DNA of 64,000 nt, from contig CM043944.1 of assembly GCA_014529385.2 (NCBI GenBank), positions 66,416,895 to 66,480,894 on the forward strand. The letters run 5' to 3'. Within the stretch, counting starts at the first letter, position 1, and each line of letters begins with the position of its first letter. The position numbers and the translations under genes were made by a program. The notes beneath the pieces are model-generated. The model did not search any database, was not told the DNA's origin, and saw only the letters and a program-made list of their open reading frames with translations. This document shows positions 10,765 to 22,116 of this stretch, piece by piece. The DNA is from Adiantum capillus-veneris. Lineage: Eukaryota; Streptophyta; Polypodiopsida; Polypodiales; Pteridaceae.

Positions 10765-12106
10765 ATGTAGATTCCATCGTCGGAAGCTATCCAGTTGAAG
10801 CTCGTTCGTCGAGATGGAAGAGCAGTCGACATGGATGTGCGTAGCCTTCTTCAATCACTGCAAAATCAAACAACATTGCCACAGTAATTGCATTCTCATA
10901 TACAATTAAAAATCATATGCAATAGACAGACAAATTGATTGGTAACAGAATTTTAGACAATTTGTCAGCAATAAACATTAAATTGCAATATAATCAAATG
11001 CATAAACAGATATAAAGGTAAAAAATTAAACAAGTCCGGGGTCGCTAATTTAACGGTCAAAAGGCACTAGAGCTCGACTATTAATACCATGGGTAACTTC
11101 TCAATTTTCTCTGGTCAATTAAGTTGTTTGATTGCGAGAGCCAAGTATTTGATGTTCGAGGGCTAAATAGAGGCTATACCTAGAAGACCTTGTAGTTAAG
11201 CTACGATAAAAGGAATTTCTCATGAAATCATCGCCTGACTGATTACCTTTTCTTTGACCCCCCAAAGTCTTTTCACATTGATTCAATTTTGATGTGTGTG
11301 CTTATTTTGTTTTTTGCTTTTCAAGGAAAAGCGCCCACACTGGGAACCTCTAGGGCTCTAGTACCATAGGCGATACATGTGAGTGAAGTACCAATTTAAG
11401 CAGGGATTTCTCTTCCAGCTTAAAATTTTACATTGTGGCACTTTGATTTTTTGTTTGTTCATTTTCAGCATTTTAATTTTGTAACTTTGGGGGGTCATAT
11501 AACAGTGTTACCCTCCCCAGGCTCATCACATTAGTAAAATCCCTTTATAATACTTAAGCTAAAGGTCAATAGGGTTAAGCCCACTAGAAAGCCCTAGTAT
11601 ATTTCACACAATGCTGCCTAAATCGAATTAAGAACCTAAGTAACCATTGCGTATTAGGAAGGCATTCCCCATGGTATTAAGAGAAGATTTCTAATACCTA
11701 GTTTGGTCAAACTAGCTTAGTCGGACTGCTTGATTTTTAAACCTAAACAAGTGATTATGACAAAACATTACATTGAATTAAATGTTTGATACTAAGCAAA
11801 TGCGTTGAATATTATGCTACCAATCACAATCAAAGCAGACAAACATGGATGCAAAAAGATAAGGGCAATGTTAATGGACATAAAACACCTGTTTGTGTTG
11901 ATGGTCGCGCTTGATTTGAAGTGTGAACGAGAGAAAGGTTCCATGAAGGTCCAAATCCTATCAATAGCAACACGCTCCTGTACACACTAGGAAACAAAAG
12001 GAATACCTCCAGGAGGCACATTAGTGGGAAAAGGTACCAACAATTATTGAACACAACAAAAAATATAAGGAACCCTAACCTAATTATTTGCACTCCCCCT
12101 AAAGAG
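10765..12106 (-). other. Non-coding 3' region of element A
   Basis: 1.3 kb between the extra ORF and the 3' purine tract. It is AT-rich with no credible ORF on the sense strand and no recognised site. Confidence 0.6.
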
Positions 12107-12565
12107 TCAAGGGAATAGGATATTGTAGAGGTTGGGGGAAAACCCTAAGGCTAAACCCCTATCCTCGTCGTCGAGATAAACAAAGTCATCATCCATGAGA
12201 CCATATGTGCCATCCGTGTAGTCATGTAAATTTTCTTCTTCATCATAGGTGCCCATGTTTACTAAGAAGGTCACTAGACGCCTATAGTCATCTTGGTCAA
12301 AAGGGTAGGCTTGTGCAATGGGAGAAACGCTCTCTACTAAGTATGGATCAGACGTGGTCAAGAGACGTATCAGCCATTCTAACTCCTCAAAATTCCTCTC
12401 ACATGCTAGCGTACCTATCAAATCCCATTCACATGCAAGCACTGGAAAGACCATGTGAAACATTTGTGAAAAGTAACGAGGGTACCTCTCACCCAAGGCA
12501 GGAGTGGATGACTCTAGCGTACTAGCCATATCTGTACACGCAAATAGATGATGGTTAGAGTGCAA
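12107..12565 (-). CDS. Extra 152-residue acidic ORF downstream of pol
   Basis: Not recognised. It is an intact sense-strand ORF between pol and the 3' LTR, the place where some plant Ty3/gypsy elements carry env-like or accessory genes. A second ATG (MASTLE) at about codon 13 is a plausible start. The protein is acidic, with a Glu/Asp-rich carboxy half (about residues 85-135). No signal peptide or membrane segment is evident, which argues against an envelope role. The middle (about residues 35-75) has hydrophobic and Trp residues compatible with a folded helical domain. It is the only long element-A ORF without an internal stop, which may reflect selection or simply its short length. Confidence 0.5.
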   Translation of the reverse strand: MHSNHHLFACTDMASTLESSTPALGERYPRYFSQMFHMVFPVLACEWDLIGTLACERNFEELEWLIRLLTTSDPYLVESVSPIAQAYPFDQDDYRRLVTFLVNMGTYDEEENLHDYTDGTYGLMDDDFVYLDDEDRGLALGFSPNLYNILFP

Positions 12566-12756
12566 TTATTACAAGGGTCGTGTTCTTGTGCATAATTTAT
12601 TTTTATTATTTTGTGTTATGGCTCTTGCTCTTTTACTTTTTTATCTGGTTTTTGTGAGTATAAGGCTTTATATATACATTCCCTAAGATTGTAGATTGAG
12701 AGGTCAGGGAGGAAGGTTGAGAGGGAAGCAAGTGAATGACGGATGTCAGCAAACAC

Positions 12757-12770
12757 TCCCCCCTTCCTTG
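12757..12770 (-). other. Second, pol-proximal polypurine tract
   Basis: Minus-strand AAGGAAGGGGGGAG lies within ten bases after the pol stop (TGA at 12777-12779). It shares the core GGAAGGGGGG with the tract at the 3' LTR 2 kb away and is followed by TGTTTGCTGAC, an LTR-start-like string. It may be an older LTR-proximal tract or an internal second-strand start site. Confidence 0.55.
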
Positions 12771-12776
12771 GGTAGA

Positions 12777-14900
12777 TCATACTTTTTGGAATGATGTCGT
12801 CACCTTTTGAAACCAATTGTTCCAAGTTGTTATGGGTAAAGGATTTAACCAATAGTTTTCGATCACCCTATGTGTTTCATCTAGTTGCAAGGGTGGTAAG
12901 GTACTCTCCCATGATTTTATTTGCAACATTGTTGGAGGTGGTGAATCTACAACGGGAGGTGAAAACTCTTTCTTGCTTGTATGGATATGTACAATGGTAG
13001 GTGGAGGTTGTGTCAAAGCTTCTATTTCCGTATAGGAACTACATGAAGAGCAAGAAGCTTCATTTGCTTTTCCTGTTCCTGAGCTAGGTGGAACAAATCG
13101 TTCTTTCTTTGGTACCCAAACTAGCTTTGGAGCAGGTGTGTCGCATTCCGTGATTTTTTCCTTTCCACGATTTTCAATTTGTTTTGGAGCCACAGGATTG
13201 GGTTTACATGGGCCAAGTGACAGGTAAGAGTACAATTTACGTTTGGGCACCCAGATTTGATCATTTCCTTTATAGTATGCTTGGGCTTTTAATAGTCGTT
13301 TAGGAATCCAGCGCCACGTTTTCTTACATTTCTTGGAGCGAGTGGGACGTTTCTTATGAGGTTTCCGTTTTTTAGCATCAGCCATGGTTACTAAAGAAGC
13401 TTTAGGGACCCACTTGTATGCTTTCATTGTTATATTAGGATGGTTCTTGTGTGTCTCAAGCTTTCTTTCAACTACATCAGTTGAAGATCTAGAGAGTTGG
13501 GCTATGGGGACGTATGGTTCAACCTCTTGGACATGCAATGTCTTGGGTTTTATTTCCTTAGGCAATATCTCAGGGACTATGGCTTGAGTGGTAGGGATAA
13601 GAGTTGGTTTTTGCGTTGTGACACCCCCAGTCCCCCAATCAATAGTGCATTTGGTGGCTATCATCCACGTGCGTCCTAGGTTTATATTACCCTCCATAGT
13701 TCCAGTAGGCATGACCAAAAAGTCTTGAGCTACAATTCCATTGTCATAACTGACAGAAGTATGCCAGATTCTAAAAACCGTAGTTTTTTTCTTGTTGACA
13801 CCCTTGACTTGGATAATACTCTCAGATAGAGGTGGCTTCCCTAACTGACACCACACCCCATAGGATAGCAGGTTATATTTAGCACCCGTGTCCAATAAGG
13901 AATTATATAGCACTTTTCCATAGGAACTATTTAACTCAATAGGGTATCGTAGAGGTGTGTCAGAGTCCAACCAATCCTCTTCGATTTCCACGTGGAATGC
14001 ATTTGTGACTCCAAGGTTAGCCTCTCGTTTTTGTCTTATACGTTGTTGTTGCTCCTTAGCCTCAGCTTGAGCTTGTATCTTCTTTAACTCGGTTTGTGCT
14101 TTGGCGGCCTTCTTTTGATGAATGGCCCGTAGTTCTTCTTGGCTTAAAGGATCATAATATCTTTTGAATTTACTCCCATTGAGGAATCCAATGGTTTCAA
14201 CTCCATCAAGAGTTTCCACACGAAGGGTACCTTGTGGGGTAATTTCACATACTCTATATGGTCCTTTACCAGCATATTTCAACTTTTTCTTCTCTTTACG
14301 TACTCCATACATAAGGACTTTATCACCAACTTTGATGTCCTTGTCCTTCACATGGCGATCAAACCACTTCTTTCTCCTATCCTTTTCCACAAGAGCATTT
14401 TGCACAACCAACTGTCTCTCTTCGTCTAGTTTTTCTAAGATATACAAACGCTCGGTTAAGGGGTTACCATTCCATCCTTCTTGCGAAGCTACCCTAAGAC
14501 TAGGAATGACAAACTCCCAAGGCATAACCGCTTCTTGGCCGTATATCATTTTGAATGGCGTACAATTAATAGCCACTTTATAAGCAGTACGATAAGCCCA
14601 TAGAGCAGATGTCAACTTCAAATCCCAATCAGTGCGATGAGCTTCTACCGTTTTGGTTAAAATAGAGATTAGAGTCTTGTTGGTGCTCTCGGCTTGTCCA
14701 TTAGCTTGCGGGTAATAAGGTGTAGACTTATGGTGGGATATCATAAAGGTCGTGGTAAGCTCTCTTATTACCTCATTTATAAAATGGGTACCATTATCAC
14801 TAACAATTTCAAAAGGGCAACCAAATCTTGTGATAATGTTCTCAAAAAGAAACTTAGCTGTTGTCCTCGCGTCAGCTTTTTGTGAAGCCTTAGCTTCAGC
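12777..14900 (-). pseudogene. Element A pol 3' part: integrase core, second retropepsin-like domain, WVPK repeats
   Basis: Integrase inserts element cDNA. The longest open part starts at 14744, but the frame is open to the TGA at 14901-14903. Between 14900 and 14744 it reads the second catalytic Asp (VSDNGTHF). In the open part the YYPQANGQAE motif (about residues 8-17) carries the catalytic Glu, and the GPYRV-type integrase tail follows (about 180-220). A coiled-coil-like Lys/Gln region (about 210-250) leads to a retropepsin-like domain: DTGA at about 285 and LGRTW at about 358. Then four W-[VI]-P-K motifs occur near residues 445, 478, 499 and 543. No family usually has this tail. The lone TGA replaces a conserved Trp (TGG to TGA). 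Confidence 0.8.
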
Positions 14901-17012
14901 TCACTTTGTTACATAGTCCGTAGCAACTAGAATATATCGAGATTGAGTGTTGCGAGCTGCTGGACTAATTGGACCTACAAAGTCTAAGCCCCATTTTTCA
15001 AATGGTTGGGTTACTTTAATAGGATTTAAGGGCATTCTGTCTTTGCGTTGTGTGGTCTTGTAACGTTGGCACTCATCACACCCTTTTGTAAAAAGTGATG
15101 CATCCTTAAATAAAGTTGGCCACCAATAGCCTGATTGCAGCACCTTTCTAGCAGTCAGGTCTCCTGAAAAATGTCCTCCTGCTATGCCCATATGTGCTTC
15201 TTGCAAGATATACAAATATTCATCCTCGCGGGCACAACGCCTAAGAATATCGTCCTTGCCTAGTCTATACAGAGTTCCAACAATCAAACAATAAGGTTCA
15301 CATTCTTTTACTAGCCTTCGAGCGATATCCTTATGAAGTTCCTTGGGTGGAAAACCATTAACTAAAAAGTTAACAATGTTCTCACTCCATTCAGACATAG
15401 TCTCAACTATGAATAGGGAAGTATCGGGTAATTCATCATCAACTCCTGTAGGGGCTTCACCATTGGGTATGCGAGACAAATGATCAGCCATGACGTGCCT
15501 TTTACCGGGTCTCATTAAAATCGTGAAATCAAACTCCACAAGAATTAACAACCATCGTGTGATTCTTCCTGTGGAGCATGGCTCGTTTACCAGATACAGC
15601 AACGCTTGATGATCCACATAAAGTACAAACTTGTTTGCCAGAAGGTAGTAGCGAAATTTCTTTACTGCATAAACCATTGCTAAACCTTCTCGCTCTGTAG
15701 TGGTGTAGTTCCTTTCAGCATCGTTCAATTCACGGCTTGCAAAGCTAATGGGATAGTCCAATTTATGTTCTCCTGGTTGAGTGAGAACACACCCAATAGC
15801 AAAGTTTGATGCATCAATATGCACATGGAAAATGACATGCCAGTTAGGTGTCCTTAAAATCGGAGCACTTGCTAGTGTTTTCTTCAATTGTTCATAGGCC
15901 TGGTCACACTCTTCAGTCCATTTAAATTCAATGAGAAGCTTGTACAAAGGACGTGCTATCTCAACAAAAAATAAAATAAACCGTGGATAATAACCCACCT
16001 GTCCCATGAACCTTTGAACTCCCTTGTAATTGGTTGGTGGTGGTAACTCTAGAATCACTTTAATTTTGCTCTCATCGGTTGAGATACCATTCTTAGATAC
16101 TATATGCCCTAAAATAACTCCATGCTTGACCCAAAATTGGCATTTGAACGGGTTCAATGAGATACGATATAACCTACACTTTTCAAACACCTTCCGCAAA
16201 CATGATAGATGTTCTTTCCAAGAAGAGTAAACACAAAGGTCATCTAAGAAAGCTTCACAAAACTCTCTCAAATATTCTTTAAAAGCAGTGTTTATTAATC
16301 GTTGGAATGTAGCAGGGGCATTTGTTAAGCCAAAAGCCATCACACGAAATGCAAACACGCCAAATTCTGTGATGAAGGCAGTTTTAGCTTGGTCCTCTAG
16401 CGCTATCGTGATTTGGTTGTAGCCTGAGTACCCATCTAAAAAGCTATAAGCTTCCTTGCCTGCAACTCTTTCGAGTACATGTTCGGAATATGGTAGGGGG
16501 TAATGGTCTCTTCTAGTAGCTGCATTAACTTTTTTGAGGTCCACGCACACCCTGAGTTTCCCATTCTTTTTTGGCACGATAACTATTGGAGACACCCATT
16601 CAGAGTGTTCAATAGGATATATGAACCCACATTTGATAAGCTTTTCTAGTTCTTCTTGAATGATCTTTGTGTACTTAGGATTCATCGGGTAGGGGATTTG
16701 TTGTACGGGCTTCGTAGTGCTAATCATAGGGATTGTATGTTGGACCACAGAAGGTGGAACACCTTTCATATCATGGTATGTCCAAGCGAATATGTCCTTG
16801 AATTCCTTGAGAATCTCTTTGAGGACCGCCTCTTCAACTTCTGTGAGGTCTTGGGCAATAAAAACAGGTTTTGATTCTTCACCGGGGTCGGCTAATTCTA
16901 TTTCTTTAACTATTGCCGGACCATCATAGATTCCATTATTCCCATCGATAGGTATTCTTTGGGCTTTTGTGTACACAACCTTTGCTTCCCCTGTGGTGTA
17001 AGATTTGAAATG
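14901..17012 (-). pseudogene. Element A pol: reverse transcriptase, RNase H, integrase amino half
   Basis: Copies element RNA into DNA and degrades the RNA strand. From about codon 90 of the open part (16976 downward): RT with WVSPIVIVPKKNG, FGLTNAPATFQ and the catalytic FLDD box; RNase H with HIDAS, the TEREGLA Glu, the YVDHQAL Asp and HVMADHLSR; integrase HHCC zinc finger (HMGIAGGHF, CDECQ) and the first catalytic Asp in WGLDFVGP. All catalytic residues visible are retained. The frame is open upstream to the TAA at 17013-17015 and downstream past the TGA at 14901-14903. The motifs place it in the non-chromodomain group of plant Ty3/gypsy elements. Confidence 0.92.
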
Positions 17013-17735
17013 TTATGGTGCAGGATGCAAGTCTGTGGATTCCGGTTGTGCTTTGGTCTGTGCTTCTATTTCTGCTTTCTTGTGTTGTCGAGCTAACTCT
17101 TGGTTTTGACGCCTCCTTGCAGTGCGGCTCAACTTTGGCTTGTCTATGATCTCTAATTGGGCTATGTCATGGGGTCGTGGTCTACACCACATAACATTTT
17201 GGAGATATTCACCCCAATCGTCTACCAATTTTCGATGAGCATCACATGCTCCTATATAACTGAGCCATTCTGCTGAGGATCTCTTCTTTTTTATCCTAGC
17301 ACGTACATTGGCTCGATATCGACGCCTCTTAAAGTTTTTTGTTTTCTTATTTGTGACCTGCTTTTGATTTGCATTTAGATCTGGCTCACTAAAGGAGTCC
17401 TCGTTGGTGTCCTCTTCACTCTCGGAGGAGCTATCATCGGTTGATGTGCTCGGTCCTTTCGAATGTTTTGACTCTGAACTTGCTCCACTCTCTAATTCAT
17501 GAGATTCAGAATCCGTTTCACTCTGGGAGTCAGTGTCTGAGTCGTATTGGTCAAAGTCTTCTATTGAGCTATCGGTGTCACTGTCAGATTGGTCTACAAT
17601 TGCCTTGCCCTTAGAAGATGCATGTATGGCACTTATCATGTTCAGAGGTGCAATTTGTGGTACCTCTTCCCCCTTTGGTGTGACCCGAGTGGTTCCTCTA
17701 TTTCCCCAGGTATCTATGGTTGCAGCTAGGTGTAC
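17013..17735 (-). pseudogene. Element A spacer domain between protease and RT
   Basis: Not a recognised domain. In frame with protease upstream and RT downstream, separated by TAG (17736-17738) and TAA (17013-17015). The first half is a dense Ser/Asp/Glu tract (about 80 residues from 17639). The second half is strongly basic (RRRYRANVRARIKKKR and a later RRR run), like a bipartite nuclear localisation or nucleic-acid-binding signal. A shorter acidic Ser-rich tract occupies the same place in element B, so an acidic linker between protease and RT may be general for this group. Function unknown. Confidence 0.6.
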
Positions 17736-19613
17736 CTATTCTACGTTGTCTGATTTCATCATACCCGGTAACACATCCATGTAAGGAGAATCTTGGCCAA
17801 TGTTTCTATCCTTCTTACAAGTGTAACAATATTGTAGTGGGGCCGAGTGAACTGTGGTGTCAGAGCGATGATCAATAATGGTTTTACTCCCTAAGGGGTG
17901 TACCTTACCAGTCACCAAATCCACTCTAAGGACAGAGTCTTGGAATTGCAAATAGACATGATTTTTAGACCAATCATGAACCATTTGTGCTTCCCTCATG
18001 AATGGTCGTCCTAAAATCATTTCATATGACATAAGGTGTTTAGAGAAATCCATTACAATGAACGTATGTCGTACCTTGTGTCCTAGAACTTTGATCTTAA
18101 GATCCTTGAGCATCCCCATAGGTTTGGCTATGGTACCATTTTCCATCTTTACCACAATGTTAGTAACACTGAGGCGGGGTTTTCCCATGGATTCCCAACA
18201 ATCTTTTGTAACGATGCTAACTCCCGCACCACCATCAAGAATTCCCTTTATAGTTAATCCCTTGGTAGTGATGGGTAGGGTCGCATTAGACTCGTCGCCT
18301 TCAAAATACTGCCCTAATTCGTTAATGGGTACCTCGATCACAGACTCATGTCCATCTAAGTCAAGTGATTGCACATGATTTTCCTCATCAATCATGATCG
18401 AGTCATGCCTATTTGTTTGCGCAAACTGCGGTAATCCCGTTTGTAGCTCTCCGTTAAGGAATGCTCGAAGTGCAAATAATAACTCAGGATCTCCATACAG
18501 CTTTGCTATGATCGTGGTTCGGACCTCAGAAGACATGAAGTCCACTAGTTTGGCAACATTCATTGGCATTTTGCAGGGTGTAGGTCCTTGACTAGGAACT
18601 GGTGAGGATGGAATCTCATATTCCTCAATGGGATCAGGTATTCCTTCGTTAAACATCCTTTCCAACAAGAAAGGTGTATGCTCACTTTCTGATGTCCCGT
18701 CCTCACTCCCTTCTTGGATGATACTAGGTATGGCTAACGGTCTATGGTTCATGTGGGGTGGATGAACTTGCGTGGGAAACACTGTGTCATGAATTTTGAC
18801 ATGCATGGGTTCTGGTTCTAGTTTCCTTTGAGTCTCCTCCACTAAACCTCTTAGATGTTTCACCTGCTCAATCTCGTCTACTGGGTTTGGGTACGTCCCA
18901 ATCTTCTTTTTACGATGCCCCTGCGGTTTATCTTGGGGGTCTTGGATTGGATTTGGAAACACTTGTGGTGTTTTCAGAGGCTCTTTATGGTTTTCTCTTA
19001 TTCGGTTTTCATTTGGTTCCATGTTACGGTTTTCTTTGTCGGTCTTTCCCTTTGTGGTATTGGTTCTAGTCTCCATTGTCTCGATTGAATCTGAATCATC
19101 CTCGAGGTCATTCATATACATGGGGTCATCTCCTGTTCCTATGTTTGTTTTGGAACTTGGCTTTGAATTTCCCGTATTCTGCGACCTCTTCCTTCGTGTC
19201 TTCTTTTTCTTTGCTTGGATAACTGACGCGGTATCTCTCTCTTCGAGGATATGGCCTGGCCCTTGAAGCATGGACCGTGTAATCGCATAAGCGGGTGCGA
19301 CGGGTGGTATTGGCGATGTCACACTAGCAATTTCGACCAAATTTAGGGGTGTGATTTTAGGCGCATTTGGGTTATAGGGGCATTGGGCAATCAAGTGATC
19401 TATGCCACAACGATTACATGTGAGTATTGGCATTGCAGACGTGCTCCCTTGATTCATTTGCATCTGTGAAGCATTCTTTTGCAGCCTAATAGGGCACTCC
19501 GCTGCCCGATGTGGTCCACCACACTCGTAGCATTCAAGAGGTGGCCTCCTAGCCTGGGTGTTGATATTTTGACCTCTGGATGCGAGAGCAGCAGCTTGAT
19601 AAACCGGCTTGAC
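17736..19613 (-). pseudogene. Element A nucleocapsid end and first retropepsin
   Basis: Processes the polyprotein. The stretch 19613-19464 is open and in frame with Gag upstream and carries a zinc knuckle (CYECGGPHRAAEC). The ORF from 19463 starts with another (CNRCGIDHLIAQC, about residues 16-28). A long polar linker follows, then a retropepsin-like domain with DGGAGVSIV at about residues 410-420 and LGRPFM at about 485. The catalytic triplet is DGG rather than DTG/DSG, seen in several plant Ty3/gypsy groups. It ends at TAG 17736-17738, in frame with the spacer domain. Confidence 0.8.
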
Positions 19614-21485
19614 TTACCCCCAACAATCTTCCATGTAGTATATAGGACACTCTTCCAATGTATCAAGTCCGTAGGCAATACTAGTGTCTATTTCCTCCTC
19701 ACAGCCATCTGCATAAGCATTAGATGGCTCGCAAGCCACTTGGTTCATAGGGGCGACTCTTGGATGCGGGGGCTGCGGTCCTAGCAAAGGAGGTGGTAGC
19801 GGTGTAGCTTGTACAACATTTTGCGATCTAGGGACCATGTGTTGCGGTAGTTGCTCAACAGGTGGAGCAGGCATCAATACAGGAGCTCGAGGTGCATCCG
19901 TCCAGGCTACAGGTGGTCTATTTGCCATCATACGTTTGATCATTAAACAATCCTTAGCTTGGTGACCATACCTACCACATGCGTTGCAGGTTCCATTAAA
20001 TTTTACTCTAAACGTAGGGCACTCACTAGTGCTATGTGGACCTAAGCAAATGGAACACCATTGTTGCTCCCTTCTTGGATACATGTGACTATTTTGAGGG
20101 GGTCGATTATCCTTAAGAGACTCTTGGATGGCCTTGGTGAGGTCTGTCAAGAATGTCTCAAATACCTTTGGCTCATTGGCAATGGGCTTTGCAGTCATGG
20201 GTTCATACTCAATGGCTTGTGAGCTAGTGGATCTCGTGTCAGTAGACACCCTCATGCCTGCTATCATCAAGTTGTCCTCTAATTGGATTGCATTGGCAGT
20301 GACATCTTCCCAGGTTGTGATACCTCTAATCACTAGTCCATTATAGATTCCTTCATTCCTTAACCCTTGAATGAATCGATCAAGCAGTTGGTTATTGTTG
20401 AAGCGCTCATTTACAGGGCAACGAGAGTTTAAGTGCTTTAGACGACTAATGAAGTCCCTTACTGACTCTCCTTCCTTACGTTCGGCCTTCTGTAGCTGAG
20501 ATGCTACACCCCAAAGCACACCTTCTCGTATGTACTCCTTTAGAAACAACCTTCGAAGGGTAGGGTAGATTGTTTTCTCGTCCACCCTTAGGGTTCTATA
20601 CCAATCTCCAGCCTTCCCACTTAATGTCAAGCTTAAGGCATTGCACTTATGTAGTTCGCTGCGTTCCCCTAAGGAATCACATACTTGTTCAAACACTTCA
20701 ATGTGTTTTCTAGCATCTTCGTCCCCATTGAATTTTTGCGTGAGTTTGGCAATTTGTATTGCCTTACTTCTAGGCTCTCTATCAGATGCATGACGCATAT
20801 TTTCCGCAATAGATCGACCTATGGTTTGAGCAAACGCTGCCAAGTCACCTATGTGAGGAGGCAGGGTCGGTGGAGGTACTCTTGGAATCATATGTGGGAG
20901 AGGGACAGGTACCGGTCTTGGCATATGTGTGGATGATGCAGGATATGGAACATAACCGGGCATAGGTCCACTCGGATAAGGGCTAGGGAGCGGCACTCGA
21001 GGAGCATAAACAAGTGGTACAATTGGAGGTGTGGGGGCCATGTGTGCATAAGGGGCTAGAGGCACATACAGTCGAGGCCCCATATTAGGTACTACGACAC
21101 TAGGTAGTGTCACTGCGCTAACCGTAGATGTCATCGGTACATTCTCTGTCAGGTCTATCCCTGGAGTGAGCACTGTGTTTTCCTTAATAGAGGGTTGAGC
21201 CAAGTTAGGGAAGCTAAAGTTGTCTCTCGGAGGCTCAGATTTCATAGAGACCCCAGGTGAAATGACGTAAGATAGGTCCATGGGACTCATTAGAGGAGCC
21301 TCCATTTGTGATAGAGTAGGCTGTTGAGCCTTGCTCGTATCCAGAAATCTCATGGGGACAATTGAGAGTATATTTACCCCTCGGTTTTGCTTTTCTGATT
21401 GAATAATGCCATGGATAACATTACAGATCATTTTCTGCTGATCTTCGATGCTCGTGGCGCTAGAGGTGGATTGTACAATCTCTAT
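19614..21485 (-). pseudogene. Element A Gag: capsid and nucleocapsid
   Basis: Forms the virus-like particle and packages RNA. The ATG at 21431 follows a frame open from the TGA at 21486-21488. A long Pro-rich amino part (about residues 20-200) precedes the capsid homology region (about 225-400, with SGKAGDWYRTL and the LFLKEYI motif) and two zinc knuckles (CSICLGPHSTSEC near 458, CNACGRYGHQAKDC near 481). The ORF ends at TAA 19614-19616, but two more knuckles follow in the same frame, so the stop falls inside the nucleocapsid and is better read as a disabling mutation than as a gag/pol boundary. Confidence 0.85.
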
Positions 21486-22116
21486 TCATCCTACATGGTA
21501 GGCGTGGCCAGAGTGTAGATCCGTCAACACCTCAGTGTGGAGGTCGTATGTCCAATGATCATTAATGAACAATCCTTCTAGAGTCGACGTGTTAACGGTT
21601 TCTTGTGAGGTAGAAGCAATGTTGCTCCCCGTGGTTTTAGTTGTCACCAACGGTACTCTAGAGGGAACTTCTGAAGGAGGTAGCTCAACAGGGCCTTCTT
21701 GGTAAGAAGTACGTTGGCAGGATATCCACATGGACACTCTTTGGGGGTGTGGGGTCCACGTGCGATGTGAAAGGAGAGTCCACTTCCCCATCCCCTTCGT
21801 GTGCTTCATTTGCATCAGGTTCCGAGCGAGTAGCTCTACCTAATGTTTCCATGAAACGGCTAAACATACTAGTACTAGGCTGTGGAGCTTCGGGAGGTGC
21901 ATGGCCTTCTCTCTTAGTGTTTTGGGTAGGGTATGCTTCCATGATTTCTGAGTCGGAGGAGGAATCACTAGCGGCTATTTTAGGGTCTTGGGTGGTGCTA
22001 CCTTGTGTCCCCGCTGAGGGTCTAGAGCCTATCGTGGATGGGTAATGGGTGTCTGTATGAACAGAGGCACCCTCAATATGATCGTGTTCTAGCACCCGCC
22101 CAGAGCGTAAGTGCAT
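21486..22116 (-). pseudogene. Element A first ORF, Gag amino terminus (frameshifted)
   Basis: Starts MHLRSGR, close to the MxLRSGK/R string common at the Gag start of Athila/Tat-type elements. The first 125 or so codons (22116 to about 21740) are Ser/Thr/Glu-rich. The reading frame then ends at 21685 while a second open frame (21815-21486) takes over and runs, through one TGA, into Gag. The switch lies near 21720-21740, so a single indel is likely. A related fragment is at 63090-63311. Confidence 0.7.

Noticed and set aside
19614-19616. TAA between Gag and protease as programmed readthrough
   Set aside because: It lies between zinc knuckles, inside the nucleocapsid, and four other stops of mixed type occur in the same frame. 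A disabling mutation is simpler.
19454-19678. Alternative minus-strand ORF overlapping the Gag-protease boundary of element A
   Set aside because: The in-frame sequence across this boundary encodes a zinc knuckle. This ORF is another frame of the same DNA.
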